Shown: positions 61,956 to 64,000 of the stretch, in pieces
Position numbering within the stretch: the first letter of the stretch is position 1
How the letters are laid out: each line of letters opens with the position of its first letter
NCBI RefSeq assembly: GCF_004123905.1
Contig: NZ_MZXW01000055.1
Span: forward strand, 175,797 to 239,796
Length of the DNA stretch: 64,000 bases
Source of the DNA: Bradyrhizobium betae
Lineage (GTDB): Bacteria > Pseudomonadota > Alphaproteobacteria > Rhizobiales > Xanthobacteraceae
Direction: 5' to 3'
Made by a program: the position numbers and the translations under genes
Notes under the pieces: model-generated
Told to the model about the DNA's origin: nothing
Seen by the model: only the letters and a program-made list of their open reading frames with translations
The model's database searches: none

Positions 61956-62254
61956 TGGCCGAGCTCGACGACATCATCCACCAGCCGTTGCGGCTGAAGA
62001 TCATGGCCGCGCTGAACGCGCTGCCTGTGTCCGCCGGCCTGGAGTTCTCGCGGCTGAAGAAGCTGACGGGTGCCACCGACGGCAATCTCGGCGCGCATAT
62101 CGAGACGCTGGCCAAGGCCGGCTATGTCTCGGTGGAGAAGGCCTTTGTTGGGAAGAAGCCGCAGACCACGGTGATCGCGACGGCTGCCGGACGCGGCGCG
62201 TTCGCGCGGCATGTGGCGACGTTGCAGGAGATTATTGCGGGGAGGCAGGGGTAA
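61955..62254 (+). CDS. Winged-helix transcriptional regulator, 99 aa
   Basis: A single winged-helix DNA-binding domain: PLRLKIMAALNALPVSAGLEFSRLKKLTGATDGNLGAHIETLAKAGYVSVEKAFVGKKPQTTVIATAAGRGAFARHVATLQEII. It is of the PadR/MarR-like HTH_34 type, with the recognition helix in TDGNLGAHIETL. It is coupled to the membrane protein gene upstream and probably autoregulates the pair. Confidence 0.92.
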   Translation: MAELDDIIHQPLRLKIMAALNALPVSAGLEFSRLKKLTGATDGNLGAHIETLAKAGYVSVEKAFVGKKPQTTVIATAAGRGAFARHVATLQEIIAGRQG

Positions 62255-62307
62255 CTCGGCGAGATCGGTACAGTTAGGAAACCGCGAACTCGCTGTCCGG
62301 CGAATGA

Positions 62308-62523
62308 TCACAGTTTTCCCAATGCAAGGGTTGCGATCTTTACCAAGGAGCCGCCGTGCACATAGAGCGCCCAGGTAATGCCGCAAGCCATAATGACAGC
62401 AGCTAAGCCCTGCAGCACCATCTTAATGGACACAGCCCACTGAACGACCTGCGGCCGGTTTGTGGAAACCTTGCCATGCTTGTCCTGATAAACAAACTTG
62501 AAGTCGGAAGTCTCGTCGCTCAT
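62308..62523 (-). CDS. Small membrane protein, 71 aa
   Basis: A charged N-terminus (MSDETSDFKFVYQDKHGKVSTNRPQ) is followed by one membrane helix (VVQWAVSIKMVLQGLAAVIMACGITWALYV) and a short tail. GAGGTG precedes ATG 62523. GC is lower than in the genes to its left. Function unknown. Confidence 0.65.
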   Translation of the reverse strand: MSDETSDFKFVYQDKHGKVSTNRPQVVQWAVSIKMVLQGLAAVIMACGITWALYVHGGSLVKIATLALGKL

Positions 62524-62951
62524 GGGCACACCTCTTCATTGATTTCTTGAGGCGTCCCGACGGACAAATCTGTGTACTCCCGCGCGGGAGAAGAGCAATA
62601 GGGTCCGTGAACGATTGAGAGATTCTGTTACAGAAAGAGAGATTCCCGAGTTCTCCGCCTAACCCTGCCTTTTAATACTTTTTTAACAAACCGAATACTT
62701 TGACTAGGGACTACTGCGGGAGCTTTGCTTGCTCCACTGAATAGGGCCGAGGTTAGCCAAGGTTTCAGTAAGTAATTCGGAAAATCATATATTGATTCAC
62801 GTGCATATCAGATTTACGCAAAATGCATGGCTCGGTTGAGCTGCACTAATACCTCGCGTTGGAACAGAGGCTATTTCCGTTTTATCTCTGGCGTCAACTC
62901 TGAGCCAGCGCTTCAGCTCCGGCGCGATTGCAGCAACCGCTACATTAACCG
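62524..62951. other. AT-rich gap at the edge of the accessory segment
   Basis: About 430 bases of clearly lower GC (for example ttttaatacttttttaacaaaccgaatactttgac near 62671) with no gene-like frame. It marks the change from core-like to acquired DNA. Confidence 0.5.
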
Positions 62952-63578
62952 CTAGGCCTTCGGCGGCTTCCGCGCATTTACCATCGCCGGCAGGGTAAAC
63001 AAATATCGCATCACCATTTCCGTGAAGCTACGTAAGTCTTCAAGCTCTTCTCTTGTTGGTGGTTCCTCATCGTGGGCTGCTTCGTTGCCAAGTACTCGGA
63101 TGTGTCCCGACCATTCTTGGATATCCGCCGTGAGCTTTCCATCGTCGGCCAGCTTTTTTATTCTGTTGGCAAGGACGCCTTTGGTTTCAGGATCAATCTT
63201 TTTAAGTCCGACATCTAGTGCTTTACGATACATGGCCCCGGCCGGCTCTTCGTTACCGAAAGTCGGATAATTGCGTTCAGCAGCCAGATAGATTCGCTCC
63301 ACGTCCGGAGGCAAGTCTTCCGGTATGATAGGCCCCGGCACTTCTGGCCAAAACTTTTTAACCTCCCAGTTGAAGGCAGCAATATCACCAGCGTGGCTTC
63401 CCCAATTAGCCATTGGGACTTGCCCAGTGCCCACTACCGTTGCGCAGCTGGGCATGTGACATTTGGGGCAGTCCATATGCGCAACACCATTCAGGTTTCC
63501 AGTCGGGGCAAACGCCACCACTCGGAGGCCGATGTGATCAGTCAAGCAATGTGGGCACATGTGGGTAATGATGGGCAT
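62952..63578 (-). CDS. DUF4145 family protein with N-terminal zinc ribbon
   Basis: A 208-residue protein. Two CPxC motifs (MCPHCLTDHIG and MDCPKCHMPSC) form a zinc ribbon near the N-terminus; the C-terminal helical part (GAMYRKALDVGLKKIDPETKG ... HDEEPPTREELEDLRSFTEMVMRYLFTLP) is the DUF4145 domain, which has HEPN-like character and occurs in restriction-modification and other defence contexts as well as alone. ATG 63578 is used. Codon use is AT-richer than in core genes, which suggests transfer. Confidence 0.85.
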   Translation of the reverse strand: MPIITHMCPHCLTDHIGLRVVAFAPTGNLNGVAHMDCPKCHMPSCATVVGTGQVPMANWGSHAGDIAAFNWEVKKFWPEVPGPIIPEDLPPDVERIYLAAERNYPTFGNEEPAGAMYRKALDVGLKKIDPETKGVLANRIKKLADDGKLTADIQEWSGHIRVLGNEAAHDEEPPTREELEDLRSFTEMVMRYLFTLPAMVNARKPPKA

Positions 63579-63735
63579 CAAGTACAGTCCTTAAGATTGA
63601 TTAAGTAGCCTTGTTTTAGATCGCTTTCATAGCGATGGTTGCCGAGTAAACTCCGGGTTCTGCCCAACATCCGAGAATGCTTCGGGCCAAGATACGTGCA
63701 CCTCATCTATGTGCGCCGGAGCACATAGGCTCCGA

Positions 63736-63877
63736 TTACAAAACATCATCTGCGTCCAGCGCGGACGCTGGTGATGCCTGCTTTCTCTCAGATGCACATG
63801 CTCGCATCAGAGCGCGCCCCAACGGCGTCAGTACAAAGTCGGCCTCCGGGAGTGAGCCCCAATTACGGTGACAGTGC
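63736..63877 (-). pseudogene. Possible 3' fragment of a regulator gene
   Basis: The frame ends at 63736 and reads ...WGSLPEADFVLTPLGRALMRACASERKQASPASALDADDVL. FVLTPLGRAL is a typical stretch of winged-helix regulators (HxlR/MarR wing). The upstream part is replaced at about 63878 by the putative insertion-sequence end, so the gene looks truncated by it. Confidence 0.3.
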
Positions 63878-64000
63878 TGGACTGCACCCCTGAAGTGAGA
63901 CACGATAATTACAGTGACAGGCATTTCGAGGATGACCTGTGGCAGGACGAGGAAAGAAGCGTCAGTTTCCGACGGCTTACAAATTGAAGGCGATCAAGCG
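63878..64000 (+). mobile_element. Left end of a probable IS3-family-like insertion sequence
   Basis: TGGACTGCACCCCTGAAGTGAGACAC (63878-63903) resembles the terminal inverted repeat wording of IS150/IS3-group elements. Sixty bases further a GTG-started frame begins, and aattacNgtgacag occurs at 63861 and 63907, so the exact end is uncertain. The element continues past the window. Confidence 0.4.
63939..64000 (+). CDS. N-terminus of a transposase-like ORF, truncated by the window
   Basis: GTG at 63939, preceded by GAGGA with 5-base spacing and an in-frame stop two codons upstream, starts (M)AGRGKKRQFPTAYKLKAIK and runs off the edge. A basic opening followed by KxxAYKLKAI is typical for the helix-turn-helix start of IS OrfA proteins. 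Confidence 0.45.
   Translation, partial: MAGRGKKRQFPTAYKLKAIK

Overview
The window is high-GC chromosomal DNA from an alphaproteobacterium, most likely Bradyrhizobium or a close Nitrobacteraceae relative. The assignment rests on gene content: groESL behind a CIRCE element, a lysine-rich H1-like protein, a TorF-type outer-membrane protein, glcDEF, a BacA/BclA-like ABC exporter, and many DUF families typical of this group (DUF2076, DUF4170, DUF2093, DUF6101). It also rests on several families of palindromic intergenic repeats. No rRNA, tRNA, CRISPR array or prophage was recognised. All family names come from reading the sequence by eye; no database search was run.

Layout. 1-18.9 kb is a metabolic and regulatory region built from small modules, each with its own regulator: pirin plus SDR beside a LysR gene, zinc-less alcohol dehydrogenase opposite a MerR gene, alpha/beta hydrolase opposite a LysR gene, SDR opposite an HxlR gene, and epoxide-hydrolase-like protein opposite a TetR gene with a perfect 16-bp inverted operator. 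It also holds a solitary Bug/TctC binding protein, a run of three exported proteins (superoxide dismutase with a frameshift, a beta-sandwich protein, a GlcG/HbpS-like protein), an amidohydrolase and ribosomal protein L36. 19-30 kb carries cytochrome c, glycolate oxidase glcD and glcEF (split by an antisense monooxygenase gene), the H1-like protein, the TorF-type porin-like protein, the ABC exporter and an LctP-type lactate/glycolate permease. 30-40 kb carries a large hybrid histidine kinase, exported proteins of unknown function, groEL/groES, a lipoprotein, CheZ and an L,D-transpeptidase.

40-55 kb is mostly conserved housekeeping and envelope biogenesis: DUF2076, a polyprenyl-phosphate glycosyltransferase overlapping a YdjC/HpnK deacetylase (a candidate lipid-linked sugar module), hisG/hisZ, rsmE, ubiA, and a tightly coupled operon pmbA - inositol-monophosphatase-like - DUF4170 - acyltransferase - waaA - lpxK that ends in lipid A/Kdo synthesis. 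55-62.3 kb has small exported proteins, DUF2093, a dienelactone-hydrolase-like protein, xseA, a membrane-anchored hydrolase, a 192-bp tandem repeat and a membrane-protein/winged-helix pair. From about 62.5 kb the DNA becomes visibly more AT-rich and looks acquired: a DUF4145 protein with a zinc ribbon, then the likely left end of an insertion sequence running off the right edge.

The items most worth a second look are the glycosyltransferase/deacetylase pair, the 192-bp tandem amplification of a palindromic repeat, the long-form HisG together with HisZ, two apparent reading-frame lesions (superoxide dismutase and the epoxide-hydrolase start), a decayed second copy of an HxlR gene, and a dienelactone-hydrolase homologue with alanine at the nucleophile position.
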